DNA of 64,000 nt from an uncultured Cyclobacteriaceae bacterium (GCA_943788235.1 CALSPM010000001.1:372001-436000); one strand, 5' to 3'. Shown: positions 1-11,914, numbered from the stretch's first letter. A program made the numbers and translations. The notes: a model not told the origin generated them from the sequence alone.

Positions 1-3000
1 CTGGATGAAGAGGTTAAAACCCTTGTATATCACCAGATAATAGAATCGCTTAAAGGGAATGAACTTGAGAATTCACTTAAACCCACAAGTAGTATTAAGC
101 GTTTGATTGAAGAGCTAACTATTTATATCATTAAGGAACGAACTCCAGCCTTATCAGTAGCTAAAAAACAAACTATTAGGAAGGTGTTTTTTCGTAGAGA
201 AGTTGAAGAAATTGTTTTAGAATTCACGAAATCAAGTTTTACTATTAAAAAATTCATACGCTCCTTGGAGCGAATCTATCAAGTATTAAGTCGATCAGCA
301 AATTGAATTATTTTTCCAAATGCTTCAGCGTGAAAATAAATTTTCCTATCAAAAAGAGCTCATTGAGCTATTCGCGATTATTCAGTTGATCTCGACCTAT
401 TTTTCCTATCACCCTTTATTATATGGGTTTATTGTGGATGGGTGATGTTATAATGGAAATTAAACAGCAGTTTAAAAAACGGCCTGCATTGTTATTTACG
501 CTGATCGATCAGGTCTCTATAAGAACAGGTTATGGACAAGATTATGTCATCGATAAAATGATGAAATCTGAGGGTTCTGAAATGGCCAAAGCTGTATTGA
601 TAAAGCATAGAAAAGAGGTTGCGAATCGCCATAAGAAAAATTTAAGCGATTCAGGTCTGATCGATACTTATTTATACTATTTAAAATCGGGAATTTGGGA
701 GTTAGTAAATCAATCTCCTGATGAGGTATTGATCATGCTTTTGAAAGACCACTTAGAACCATTCATTCTAGCTCTTAAAAAAGAGCAAGATCATAAAGTG
801 TGTGGCTAAGATTGATTCATGGCCATGAACTTCGCTCAGTTGAGAAAGTGATTATGGCTTTTATTCAGAGTATTAAAAAAAAGAAAAAATTTGAAAAATT
901 CATAAAATCTATTGATCAATATGATACCGGTATATCCTTTAAAAAACATATTTATGAACGTTTGATTACAGATCCTGCATGGTTTGATAATTTATCATTT
1001 TCAGATAAGGGGTTCAATATGAATCGAATTAAAGAGGAAGTCGATTCATTTTTAAGTCAAGAACAGGATATCAAGGATTTATCCTTGGTTCCTTTAATTA
1101 AATATATAAATGAAGGAAAATTAGAATTTGACTATTCTTTGACAGAAAATCTAAAGATGGCTAAAAGACTTCGAAAGAAAGATCTGATAGCGTTATCAAT
1201 GATCATTTCATTTGATATGAATAATTATCAAAATAAGCTGAAATTAAAACGAATTTTTCAAATTTTTTCATTGACTCAAATAGATATACTTTTTGTTAGT
1301 TTTGCTCGGCAAGAAATCAAAAAGAGAAAGGTCTTTGAAAACTTTCATTATCTTAAAATCTTGCTGCAAACCTTATTTTCTGAAAATATTTATCATTATG
1401 GATATCAACAAATAGCTAGTTTTATAAATCATTTTTCTATTTCCGACCCACAGTTAAACAGATCATTATATGAGTTGCTTGAAAGAGTAGCATTAAAAAA
1501 AGATATGGTCTTTACCGAGTTACTTTCAACTATTATCACACACCTAAACCCCGGTGAATATTCTAAATTAATTGCCTTACGACGACAACTCATCCAATCT
1601 AAAGCTATAATAGAAACGGCAAAGGAAAAAAGTTACAAAACTACAGATGATCTTCTTTTGTTATTAAATTATTTGGAGCTCGGAGTTTGGCTTTCGGTTG
1701 ACTTAGATCCGATTTCAACTCTTAAAAAGGTATTAGAGGATAATTTTGATCAATTAACTATTCAATTTAAAAAGAGAATTAGTCATCAAATTTTTTGGCT
1801 GCGATTACTCTATCAATTTGATTTCGATATTGTTTTAGAAATTATTCTGAGAGTTTTTAAGGATACAGATGGATTTATAGCGCTACAAAAATATTTATCT
1901 GAATTGGATCAAAGCGATCAGGATTTTAAATTCAAGCTACTTGAAACATTTATTTTAGTTAAAATGAATGTGGATAAAGGTGAAAGTTTCGATGAATTAT
2001 TCCAATATCAAGTGGCTTTATTTCGAAAAAAGGATGCTGAAACGGATGCGATGGAGTTAGAAAAGATTGACCTTGATGGGGGAAATATATTCAATGATTT
2101 TAATTTGTTATTGACTGTTTTTTTTGACAATCCAACAGAAAGTCAAGCAGATTTGGTTTGGGTGAGATTTAATAGTGAGGTGGGGCATGATGTGATTTTA
2201 AATAATCTTTTTATCAATGGCCAACATCCTTGGACTCTTTGGGAAATTTTATTCAAAAAGGGGCCAAAAGCTGATTTGATTAGATTATTGAGTCTTTCAT
2301 TGTTGGCTCATGTTCAAAACTCTTGGGGGATTAAACTGGTCCATTTTTTTGGTACTCGTAACAGATTTTCATTCTTTAAAAAAAGTAATGTTTTAGAATT
2401 TTTCAAGGCCCTGCATTCCAAAGATTTATATGAATTGAAAAATCAGTTTATATGGGCATGGGCCACATTATTGAAGAAAAAGCCAAATGAAACGGGTGCT
2501 TGGTTAGAAGATGAATCATTTAATCAATTCGTCGGTTCATCAAATGCTTATGATCTAATCTCCAAGGATGCGCAGTTCAATCTTCATATGAAGGATTTGA
2601 CTGAGCTTGAGAATGACTTATTACTTTTATTGTCTGGTCAACTGGGTGAATTAGTAGAGGAAGTGAGATTAAAGACAAGTGACTGGATTTTGAATATTGT
2701 ACCGGTAGCGGCCACTAAAATTGAATTAAAAGCGCTGCTTTATTTAAAGTTATTATCTTTCGCCACTCCCCGCAAGGTTATCGATTTGAATCTGTTGATC
2801 AGAAAATTTTCACCTGAGATGAGATTATCTGTTTTCATCCAGATTATTAATTTCAATAATGTAGAAATCAGTCAAAGACTACATCAGCAAAGGCTACTTC
2901 ATCTTTTTCTTGAAAGTTTACTCGAGGACCAAAGTTTATCAGCTCAATTTTTTTTAAATATTGACAAGAAAAAGTTGTCATAAATTTTTCTCATTACTAT

Positions 3001-6000
3001 CTAGTCAAACCCTAGCAAAGTTGATGCTTTTGTTTGATGACAAGAAGGATGATGAGGCTTTGTTGCTAGCTGCGGTACGGGAATTTAAGGAGACGCCTTA
3101 CAACACCAGATCTCCAGCCTTCAACTGAGGCCAAAGATCTTGCTTTATTATGCGTTGTGATTGAAGAAGGTAGTATCAGTAGAACGCCTTTCAAGCGTTG
3201 GTCATCTTTTGAGACGTTTTTTATGGAGCTTTTGGTTAGAGGAGTATTGACGGCCCAATTTTTTAAAGAGATTGAATTGAGTACGTTAAATAAATTTTAT
3301 AAATTATTATCCTCCGATCTCCTCATCTCTATCGAGAGCCTTTTTAGTCCAGATACCCCTCTGCTTTCTCCTTTACACTTGCTGATAAGCTCGAATGAGG
3401 GGGCAGCATTGGAAAAAGAGTTTTTGAATTTGAATGATCTTGGCGATCTGGCGCAGCAAGTCCATTTGATTTGTATCCACATCGGACATTTGGAATATTA
3501 TTAGAAAAAGTTATTGAATTGGGATTTAAAGAGGCCCAAACTCCTTATTTAACTTTCCAGGAATTTGAATTTCAATTTAATAAGCAATTATCCATTCAAA
3601 ATACGATTTGGCAAATACTTACTCGGCGAAGTATTGGTAAAATGAAAATCTTTTTAAGAGTTCTCCAACAAGAAACGTTAGCCGAGTTAATCAAATTAAT
3701 AAATTATAAGTTTGATGGGATTTCATTTAATGAGATTATGAACTCTATTAAAAAAGCCAATCAAAAATCGATATCTGAAGTGGAAGTTTTAATGGTAATT
3801 TTTGGTTTATCACATGATCATTATGATCAAGAATCTCTTTTGAAATTTTTGGATGATCAAATTAATTTTTTCATGATTCCTGATGAGTTTAAAGTTTTTC
3901 TATTGGCTCCAAAAAATAATGAGATTACCCTCTCTTATGTTGATGAATTTATAATCTTTTTAAAAGATCGTAATAAGCTTAACAAAGTAATTTCCATTTA
4001 TGAAGCAGAGGAGGCATTCAATAGGATACTCCATTTTAAGAGGGAATTTTTTATATCACGATTAAGGAGAGATAGAGATGTTGAACAAGTATTGATCAGT
4101 TTATTTCAACGTTTGCCAGAAAAATTAATTCCCCAATACTTTAATCAAATGATGCCTGACTATGCTGGACAATGGGAGCCTTTATGGCAAAGTATGGTAT
4201 TCTCAGTTTCAAAAATCGTTTTTACTTCTAAATTAATTTTATTAGGCTTAAGAAATATTCAAAAAATAGAATTCAACATATTGCGCGGTTTATTACTGGC
4301 GCAGTTGAATCCTAAAAAATCAGTAGCTCCTCCAAAATTGACCTTGTCAAAAGCTGGAAAAGCAGATCTTGACCAACTAAAGTCCCTATCATATGCCAGT
4401 ATTAAAGACGATTATTTAGCTCATTTTGATATATATGATTTTGTTGAAGCGGTAATTACGACGGGAACATTTCCAAATTGGTCAGCCGCTTACTCAGTAG
4501 AAAGGTTTTATGAAATACTGGTTAAATTAGCTAAAGTAGATGGGTATCATTTTAAATTAAATATTGATGCGCTCATCAAAAAGTCTGCAGATCTTGATTT
4601 TTTGATCTCATTTTTAGGTGAAAAAAAATTTCTTTCTCTGTTTAAAATCATAAGGCCTTCAGTTCATGAGCAGGCTCAAAAAATCGCGAAGCAATTTGAG
4701 CAGGCCTTCGCCGCAGTTGTAAAGAAATCAGTACTTACCAATTATTTTGTCCTAATTATTCTGAGGTATCAACACGAATACCCAACAGCCAATGATGAAC
4801 TAATTTGGGATGAAATGTTGGACCAATGGTCACTAAGTATGCAGATGAGTAAAATTGAATTAATAGACCTTGCAGGAAGTCAAGAATCGCAGGAAATATC
4901 AGCTTATTTGGAATCAACAAAGATTAATACGATTACCTATGTCAATAAAAGAGTTGGCTTGGCAAGGGGATATAGATTTTTTGTTGCATCTCATCCTTTA
5001 TAATGAATATCCATGGTGGTCTATTGAGTTTGATCGTCAAGGATTTTCTAAGTCAGAAAACTTGGTTCGGTTAACCAATCAGATGCTTAACGAGCATCCA
5101 AAATCTTTTATTGAAGCCATATCCATGCTTAAAAGACCTGATGGAGTTTTTGAAAAGATCATTCCGATTATGAAACCTCAGGTCATTGATAGGATATTAC
5201 TCATTTTGTCTCCACAGCATGGTGCCTTTGTTGTTAATTTCAATATTTTAATCAGGCGATGGGGGTATTTAAAAGCAAAAGATGAATGGATTACTTTTCT
5301 TTTCAGATATTTCTCTCATCTTGAAAGCTTTGATCATGATCGATTTATATTATCAGGGATAACCTTCATAACAAAAAAGACCCCCTTTGTTTTCCTCAAA
5401 GTCAAGGAACAATTATTAAAAATTACCCGTGATGCATTGCATGAGGGAGAAATGAAATTTCTTCCCTTTATGAAGTTATTTAATGATTTAAATATAAATG
5501 ACGAATTGATGCCTATTCCAAATACTTATTTGGTCCGAGATCATACTAATAAAGATTTCATTGCTATAATGACTTACTATATTACTACTGGATCTTTACC
5601 TGCTGATTATGCTTATTTGATTAAATCATATTTGGCTTTTGTACGTAAAATGGAAAGTTATTTAAATACAGGACACGAGGATTTAAGGGGAGCCATTATT
5701 TCTGTGATAGAAAATAGCGAGGTGAGAACTCGAGTAGTTAGAAATGAAAAAGAAGATATTTTATTTTTGATTACTCGAGCATTATTCCCAAAGCATACTA
5801 AATCGTTAATGGAATATAAATCTGAGATCATCAAACTATTTAGTCAGATTTGGCCTTCCATTCAACCAAAGATGATCAATGAGTTATTTTATCAGACCAT
5901 ATATCAATCCGTATTGAATTCTAAGTTCATGAATCTTAACGCACTTGATTTAGTGCATTTATTTTTACAGCAATTTAAAAAAGTAAATCAAATCTCTTTT

Positions 6001-6678
6001 GATTTTGACATGAACGCCTACGCTTATTTGGATATTTCAGATAAACTCATAGAAATGATTGTCTCATTTAATACATTTAAACAAACACGAGATATTCCAA
6101 AAGAGAATGATTCAGAATTAAAACTTTTGCCTATCGTATTGGACCCGACTGATGATATTGAATCGGTCAAATTAGAGCATCGTATTGAAATAAAAAACGC
6201 AGGAATCGTTATTGTTTGGCCTTATTTGGATCGATTTTTTCAAATGTTAGAGATGACTGAAAAAGGGTCATTTAAAACTGAGGGAGATGCCGTAAGAGCA
6301 CCACATCTTATTCAATATTTGGTAACAGGCTCGAATGAAACACCTGAGCATGAACTACTTCTAAATAAAATTTTATGTGGAATCAAGTTGGCAACGCCAG
6401 TACCTTTGCAAATTGAATTGACAGATAAAGAAAAGGAAACTTCAGACTTAATGCTCAAGGGAGTTATGCAAAACTGGGAAAAATTAAAATCCTCTTCAAT
6501 AGATGCCATGAGAGAAGGTTTTTTTGTAAGACAAGGATTTATCGAAGAGAAAGATGATTTTTGGGAATTAGAGGTTGAAAAAAAGACCATAGATATTCTT
6601 TTAAAGAGTCTCCCTTGGGGATTTGGCACTGTTAAACTACCTTGGATGTCGAAAAGAATGATTGTAAATTGGACTTAA
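1..6678 (+). pseudogene. eCIS tape-measure-type protein, 5' end outside window, many frameshifts
   Basis: Coding sequence fills this stretch almost without a gap, but it changes frame near 300, 440, 805, 2980, 3100, 3490 and 4940. Joined up it gives about 2,200 residues and still lacks its start. The last ~200 residues match the conserved end of the contractile-injection-system tape-measure family (CIS_TMP, Afp14-like): NAGIVIVWPYLDRFFQ, then YLVTGSNETPEHELLLNKIL, and the ending LPWGFGTVKLPWMSKRM before the stop. In the known family the protein sets the length of the tube in a phage-tail-like particle. No nonsense codon was seen inside the frames, only shifts, so indel errors are as likely as real inactivation. 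The Afp15-like ATPase directly downstream supports the call. The middle 1,500 residues are long, charged and helical and match nothing I recognise. Confidence 0.8.
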
Positions 6679-8004
6679 TTTTAAATAATAGTTTAGCAAC
6701 GTTAGGTAAAGAGCTGGAATGGCTAGAAGAGATCATATCCTATAGATTGAAAGACTATTTCGAACAAGTAGTAGGAGGTGAATTACCGTTAATACCTGAG
6801 CTAGAAAAGGATGATTCTTACTACGCCCAATTCACGCGTCATCATGGACTAGGTGAAATTGATCGTTTGGTAATGATCATCGCTTTGGCACCCCATTTAA
6901 GACCCTCTATTTTCGATATATTTTTCACTAAAAATAAACAGTATGACAAGTATTATGCTGAATTTGGCGGCGTTAAAGGCGAGAAGCATAATGGTTTTTT
7001 GCCGACAGGAGAAACGGCGGCATTTATTATTGCTGGATCAGACTTAACACGTAGGTTTGATTTATATAAATGCTTTGAAGAGGAACATGTTTTGGCTCAA
7101 CAAAATACCATCTCGATAGGATTTACGAATGAACACGAACCTATTTGGAGTGGAGAATTGATTGTAAGTAAAGAGTTTTTGTCGAATTTGACATTAAATG
7201 AGCCTTACAAAGCCAGATTTTCACCTACATTTCCCGCTCAACTTTTGACCACAAGATTGGAATGGAGTGATGCCATTTTTGAGCCCAAATTATTGAAAGA
7301 TATTGATCATATAAAGACATGGATCAATAATGAAAAAGAAATCATGCGGAATGCTGATTTGCAAAAATATCTAAAAAAGGGCTATCGGGCCCTTTTTTAT
7401 GGCCCACCTGGTACCGGTAAATCGATGACTGCAGCACTGCTTGGAAAAAGTGAAAATCTCGATGTTTATCGGGTAGACTTATCCTCTGTAGTTTCAAAAT
7501 TCATAGGTGAAACAGAAAAAAACTTAGCTAATATTTTCAAAATTGCAGAGAATAAAGGGTGGGTGTTATTCTTTGATGAAGCTGACGCTCTTGTTCAGTA
7601 AGCGGATGAGTACACAGAGCAGTAATGATATGTTTGCCAATCAACAGGTCTCTTATTTGCTTCAGCGGATTGAGGATTTTGATGGGATTGCTATTTTGGC
7701 CTCAAATTTTAAAGACAATATTGATGATGCTTTCCTCAGGAGATTTCAAAGTATTGTTTATTTTCCCAAACCAGATCAATCCATGATGGTTAAGTTGTGG
7801 AAAAAATATTTTTCGATGTATGATATTGAAAATATTGATTTTGACAAAATAGCTAATAATTTTGAAATCTCTGGGGGGAGTATATTGAATGTTTTGAGAT
7901 ATTGTGCGATTCAAGCGGCTAACAGGAGTAATGGTGAAGTTTTGGAAAAAGATGTTATTGATGCAATTAAAAAAGAATACGATAAAGAAGGTCAAACGAT
8001 CTAG
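6642..8004 (+). pseudogene. eCIS AAA ATPase (Afp15-like), one frameshift
   Basis: This is the AAA+ ATPase that accompanies eCIS particles and is thought to act in assembly. Residues ~1-250 form the family-specific N-terminal region, including HLRPSIFDIFFTKNKQYD, EFGGVKG and GFLPTGETAAFIIAG. The AAA module follows, with Walker A GPPGTGKS and Walker B VLFFDEADAL. Just after Walker B, near 7597, the frame shifts; the second frame continues with STQSSNDMFANQQVSYLLQR, ILASNFKDNIDDAFLRRFQS (sensor and arginine-finger region) and the lid domain, ending at 8004. All parts of the enzyme are present, so one base error would explain the break. The ATG at 6642 lies inside the tape-measure gene; a TTG at 6672 is another possible start. 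The tight overlap implies one operon. Confidence 0.85.
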
Positions 8005-8030
8005 AGGTGTCTACATGTTTTCTCTTTCTC

Positions 8031-8530
8031 TTATTTTTTTTGATAAGTCACGTAATTAAAGCTGTAGAGATGGCGTTCATCTGAAGCATGATGTGATCGC
8101 AGTGTTTCTTTAAAAATTTGTTTATCAAAAACAGGGAAGTAGGCATGACCGTCAGAGAAGCATCGACTTCAGTTAGATAAATGGTATCTGCATAGGGTAG
8201 TGCTAATTGGTAAATTTCTCCTCCACCAATAATAAATAATTCTTGTTCACCCTGGATTTCAGCATATTCGATAGCCTTTTCAAGTGAATGAAAAATGTAC
8301 GTGTTTTCAGCTTGATAGTTATTGTTTTTTGTAATGATGAGATTGATTCTATTGGGAAGAGGTCTAAATTTTGGAGGTAAAGATTCATAATTCTTACGTC
8401 CCATGAGTACGTGATGTCCTTTTGTCTTAGTTTGAAAGAACTTGAAGTCATCAGGCAAATGCCAAGGCAAGTCATTGTTTATACCAATTACTCGGTTGGT
8501 ACTCATGGCGGCGATCATTGATATCTTCAT
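8031..8530 (-). pseudogene. folA: dihydrofolate reductase, one frameshift
   Basis: DHFR reduces dihydrofolate to tetrahydrofolate using NADPH. The N-terminus is typical: ISMIAAMSTNRVIGINNDLPWHLPDDFKFF, split here as MKISMIAAMSTNRVIG and NNDLPWHLPDDFKFF, then HHVLMGRKNYESLP and the IIGGGEIYQLALPYADTIYLT stretch near the C-terminal third. Near 8150-8158 the reading frame slips. In the other frame the usual end appears: DGHAYFPVFDKQIFKETL, ERHLYSFNYVTYQKK, with stop at 8031. The unshifted frame ends at 8048 with an unrelated tail. One lost or gained base explains everything. It lies just upstream of fmt on the same strand in sequence order, but fmt is transcribed first. The gene is normally needed for growth, so an assembly error is the simplest reading. 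Confidence 0.88.
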
Positions 8531-8554
8531 TTGTTATAGTTTTTGATCTATTAA

Positions 8555-9469
8555 TTAGTTCATGCGGTAACCTTTCAAGAATTCTTCGACGGGCATTCTT
8601 TTTTTCCCCTGAATTTGTAATGAAGTAATGGCTAAATCAGAGGTTTGGGTACCAAAATGCAAATATTTTTTTCCGTCACTCTTAAATTCTCCAGAAACAA
8701 GATGGTTCGTAGTTATTTTATTTACATGAAATATTTTCAGTATTTCATTGTTGAATTTACACCAAGCAGTCGGATGGGGTGACATACCACGGATGAAATT
8801 AACGATACATCAGCCTCTTGGGCCCAATTTATTTCACAATCTTGCCTGAATATCTTAGGTGCTAAGGGACCTGCGTTCTCATCATTCTGAGGCATCGTCT
8901 CTATGGATCCCTTTTCGATCAGGGCAACCGTTCTTAAGATGAGCGATGCCCCTTTCAGCATCAATTTGCCATAAAGTGTACCAAAGTCATCCTCCTCTTG
9001 AATCACTTCTTTTTCTTGTAGTATTATTTTTCCAGTATCAATTTTTTTATCTAAAAAGAAGGTGGTAACTCCAGTTTCAGATTCTCCATTGATTAAGGCC
9101 CAGTTAATAGGAGCTGCTCCTCTATATTGAGGGAGTAAAGAAGCATGCAGATTAAAGGTACCTCTTTTAGGCATCGACCAAATAACTTCCGGTAGCATTC
9201 TAAAAGCGACCACTATTTGTAAATCGGCTTCGAGTGATAATAGTTCCTTGATAAACGATTCCTCTTTTAGATTATCTGGTTGCAGGACTCTTAATTCGTT
9301 CAAGAGAGCAAATACTTTTACCGCAGAGACGCCCATTTTTTTTCCTCGTCCTCTAGGTCTATCCGGGGCAGTAATTACACCTACAATCTCTTGATTTGAG
9401 TTAACCAATGCTCTCGAGAGAGGCAACGGCAAACTCAGGCGTACCCATAAATACAATTCTCATACTCAT
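8555..9469 (-). pseudogene. fmt: methionyl-tRNA formyltransferase, two frameshifts
   Basis: Fmt formylates initiator Met-tRNA with 10-formyl-THF. The intact family start MRIVFMGTPEFAVASLE is encoded from ATG 9463 (or MSM from 9469) but slips frame near 9415-9425; the next frame holds VNSNQEIVGVITAPDRPRGR, then NLHASLLPQYRGAAPINWAL (the Asn/His catalytic region SLLPxYRGAAPI) and SETGVTTFFLDKKIDTG. A second slip near 8800-8808 joins to NFIRGMSPHPTAWCKFNNE and the C-terminal RNA-binding region, ending at 8555. Neither slip sits in a long homopolymer. The folate link with folA next door fits one-carbon supply for formylation. Two shifts in an otherwise well-conserved gene point to sequence error more than decay. 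Confidence 0.88.
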
Positions 9470-9500
9470 TGATTTTTCTAGTTTATGTCGGTCACATTAT

Positions 9501-9932
9501 TTACTGACGAAATTGATCTTTTCCCTGAGTAAAGCGATCAACAATAATTTCCGAAGATCTATTATTGAAAGAATAGATTATTCGGGCAGTCTTGGGAGGA
9601 GGTGCGCTTTTGTTGGAGATTGGCTTAGACATTTTTTGATTTCGGTTGCTTATGGACTTTTTTATGCTTTTTGATGCTGCTATTTCCCAAAGATTTTCGG
9701 TACGGTTTATCTTGAATTTTAAGCTTTTTCCATCTATAAAAACAGAGTCTATCTTTAAATTCTCACATTCCTGACTTAAAAATTTAATTGAATAATCAGT
9801 TCCATCCACATTGGGTATTCCTCCAAACCAATTAAGCCAACTTGCTGATTCAAGAGTCACTTCACACTTTTCATTTTTAGCACAGGTGGTTGCTAAAAGA
9901 TTGAAAACCACCATTAAGATTAAATATTTCAT
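9501..9932 (-). CDS. small secreted protein of unknown function
   Basis: This 143-residue protein starts with a short hydrophobic segment, KYLILMVVFNLLATTCAK, that should act as a signal peptide; the Cys at 17 could be lipidated, although Thr at -1 is not a good lipobox. The mature part contains WLNWFGGIPNVDGTDYSIKF and VFIDGKSLKFKI, which resemble small Bacteroidota envelope proteins with a WFGG...TDY motif but have no function I can name. A basic, low-complexity stretch (KSIKKSISNRNQKMSK) sits in the second half. It lies 31 bases upstream of fmt on the same strand, so it may share its transcript. No catalytic motif is visible. Confidence 0.6.
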   Translation of the reverse strand: MKYLILMVVFNLLATTCAKNEKCEVTLESASWLNWFGGIPNVDGTDYSIKFLSQECENLKIDSVFIDGKSLKFKINRTENLWEIAASKSIKKSISNRNQKMSKPISNKSAPPPKTARIIYSFNNRSSEIIVDRFTQGKDQFRQ

Positions 9933-10181
9933 TAAATGAAGAAATCTAGGTCTATTTTTTTCTTATGATCCAAAGATAATAAGCACATTTTAAGTTGAGC
10001 AGTAAAATTAATGGATTAATGCTCTATTATTGTAAATTAATGTTAGTGAAAAAGTAACTCATAGGCTCAAATTAGACATTGTTTAGCACAAATAAAAGAT
10101 AAAGTACCAAAGAGGTAACAAAGTATTTTACTGCTATTTTATTTTCTTCTTCCTCCGATTTTCTCTTACCCTTTGGGGTGA

Positions 10182-10680
10182 ATAAATTCAATCTTGGAAT
10201 CGATTAAAATATTTAATTATAGTCGTGATCAAACTTGTTTTGAAGTCCTAGCAAATACATCTTTTCTTGGATTTTTCAACTCCCACTTTTCGACATTCTA
10301 TCTAGCAAAACTTCTGTCTACTAGTGTTCACTTCAAAGGTGTTTAGACAATTGGTTCGAGCACAGCTTTTGACTTTAGGAATCCTGTAATTTTGTCTTTG
10401 ACATCTTTCACTACAGAATATTTTTTTGGATGGTACACAAAGGCTAGTATCAAGGCATCTGGTGGTGTAGCAGATTTCTTAGATGATAATTTTGGAAAGA
10501 AAAAAGAGCTCAACTTACAAGACTAGTTAAGTATCAAAAGCAGAAAAAGAGAGAAACAAAAGCATATGGATAAAGCTATGAAAGGTGCTTTTGAAACAAT
10601 GGGAGTAATGGGAATAATTCCCTTCTAAAAGGATGCCAAAGACTATGTTGGAAGAAATGATTTTAAGGGTGAGGAGTAGG
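10182..10680 (+). pseudogene. unidentified decayed gene with in-frame stops
   Basis: One reading frame on the plus strand stays protein-like for about 165 codons but is broken by a TAG at V-stop-TIGSS (~10345), a TAG after KKELNLQD (~10524) and a TAA after GVMGIIPF (~10626), ending in TAG at 10678-10680. Readable pieces include FEVLANTSFLGFFNSHFSTF, YFFGWYTKASIKASGGVADF and KHMDKAMKGAFETMG. No start codon is clear; a TGA closes the frame upstream at 10179. I do not recognise the family. The kept frame with only stops argues for a gene losing function by point mutation. The 3' end lies next to the convergent DUF285 gene. Confidence 0.45.
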
Positions 10681-10681
10681 C

Positions 10682-11914
10682 TTATTGCCCACAGCTGGTG
10701 AAGTTAGGTTTAGGTAATACCCAAGCAGGACTTTCTGCACTGAAAGCATAGCATTTTTTAACACTCTTTACTTCCCAAGAGCTAAGATCTTGATTAAATG
10801 TTAGAGCATCAATAAACATTCCATGCATATTCTTCACTTTACTCACATCCCAAGAACTAATATTCTGATTGAAAGTCGTTCCATAAAATGTCTCATACAT
10901 ATTTGTGACATTACTCACATCCCAAGAACTGATATCTTGATTAAAATATTCCGCTCCAATAAACATCAGAGACATATCTGTCACATTGCTTACATCCCAA
11001 GCACTGATGTTTTGATTAAAAGATTGAGCCCAAGAAAAAATACCCCTCATACTACTGACATTGCTCACATCCCAAGTACTGATATCTTGATTGAAAGAAG
11101 ACTTTTTATAAAACAAGAAATTGAGAGTTGTAATTTTAGTAGTTACCACTTTAGTAATATCCTCTCCTTTCCTCACCATTTCAGATAGTAAATTATGATC
11201 TACTACCAAATAGCTGATCCCATCTAAGTCATAGTAAGCTCCAATTTCAGCACTTTTAGTTGCTTTAATAGTAATTCTATTTTCATCTCGGTAAATAGCA
11301 TCGTCATTAAGAGGATCAATATCACATCTTACGAAGTTAGGATTATTTTCTGTGGGTAATTGAGTCTTTTGGTTGAAATATATGCATTGTGTGAGGTCCT
11401 CAACATTCCAATCACTTAGATTTTGATTGAATGCCTCCGCCCCAGAGAACATTTGATTCATATTTAAAACCTTACTCACATCCCACTGAGTAATATCTTG
11501 ATTAAAAGAAGTTGCCCTATAAAACATCAGAGACATATCTGTCACATTGCTTACATCCCAATGAATCAAACTTTTATTGAAAGAAGTAGCACCTGCAAAC
11601 ATCCCTTTCATATCGGTCACATTACTCACATCCCAAGAACTAATATCTTTATTGAAAAATTCTGCATTAGCAAATAAATCACTCATATCTTTCACGTAAG
11701 TAGTAACTACTTTTGTAATGTCATCATCATTAGCAACCATTTCGTACAGCATAGTTGAATCGACCACCAAATATATTTTCTCATTTAATACATATGATTT
11801 ACCTACGATGAGATGGACATTTTCTTTGGCCTTTACGGTTTGCCCATTTTCGGCAAAATAGATAAGAGATTTGACAGGAGCACTTCGCTGGTTTTCACCG
11901 CAATTGGTTAACAA
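10682..11914 (-). CDS. DUF285 (BspA-type) repeat lipoprotein with two repeat blocks
   Basis: The 410-residue product is built of ~25-residue units of the DUF285 surface-protein type, e.g. SFNQDISSWDVSNVTDMSLM. There are two parallel blocks: residues ~30-190 and ~210-405. Each opens with a similar lead-in (YLVVDSTMLYEMVANDDDITKVVTT and YLVVDHNLLSEMVRKGEDITKVVTT, each cut into under 20 residues here as DDDITKVVTT and GEDITKVVTT) and then runs through 4-5 units. Such proteins are surface-exposed in other bacteria. The listed start is a TTG that gives LLTNCGEN; reading further upstream, ISLSVLYLTALLTNC is a clean lipoprotein signal in this same frame, and an ATG at 11966 lies one frame away, so a frameshift near 11950 probably cuts off the true start. 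The repeats cause a ~75-base periodicity in the DNA. Confidence 0.75.
   Translation of the reverse strand: MLTNCGENQRSAPVKSLIYFAENGQTVKAKENVHLIVGKSYVLNEKIYLVVDSTMLYEMVANDDDITKVVTTYVKDMSDLFANAEFFNKDISSWDVSNVTDMKGMFAGATSFNKSLIHWDVSNVTDMSLMFYRATSFNQDITQWDVSKVLNMNQMFSGAEAFNQNLSDWNVEDLTQCIYFNQKTQLPTENNPNFVRCDIDPLNDDAIYRDENRITIKATKSAEIGAYYDLDGISYLVVDHNLLSEMVRKGEDITKVVTTKITTLNFLFYKKSSFNQDISTWDVSNVSSMRGIFSWAQSFNQNISAWDVSNVTDMSLMFIGAEYFNQDISSWDVSNVTNMYETFYGTTFNQNISSWDVSKVKNMHGMFIDALTFNQDLSSWEVKSVKKCYAFSAESPAWVLPKPNFTSCGQ

Noticed and set aside
7590-7600. Programmed frameshift in the AAA ATPase
   Set aside because: There is no slippery heptamer or obvious downstream structure, and the slip is one of many nearby in unrelated genes.
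10823-11188. Plus-strand open frame of 121 codons
   Set aside because: It is the antisense shadow of the DUF285 repeats and has the same periodic content.
10682-11914. CRISPR-like regular repeat on the plus strand
   Set aside because: The ~75-base period comes from DUF285 protein units; the units diverge, have no unique spacers and read as protein.
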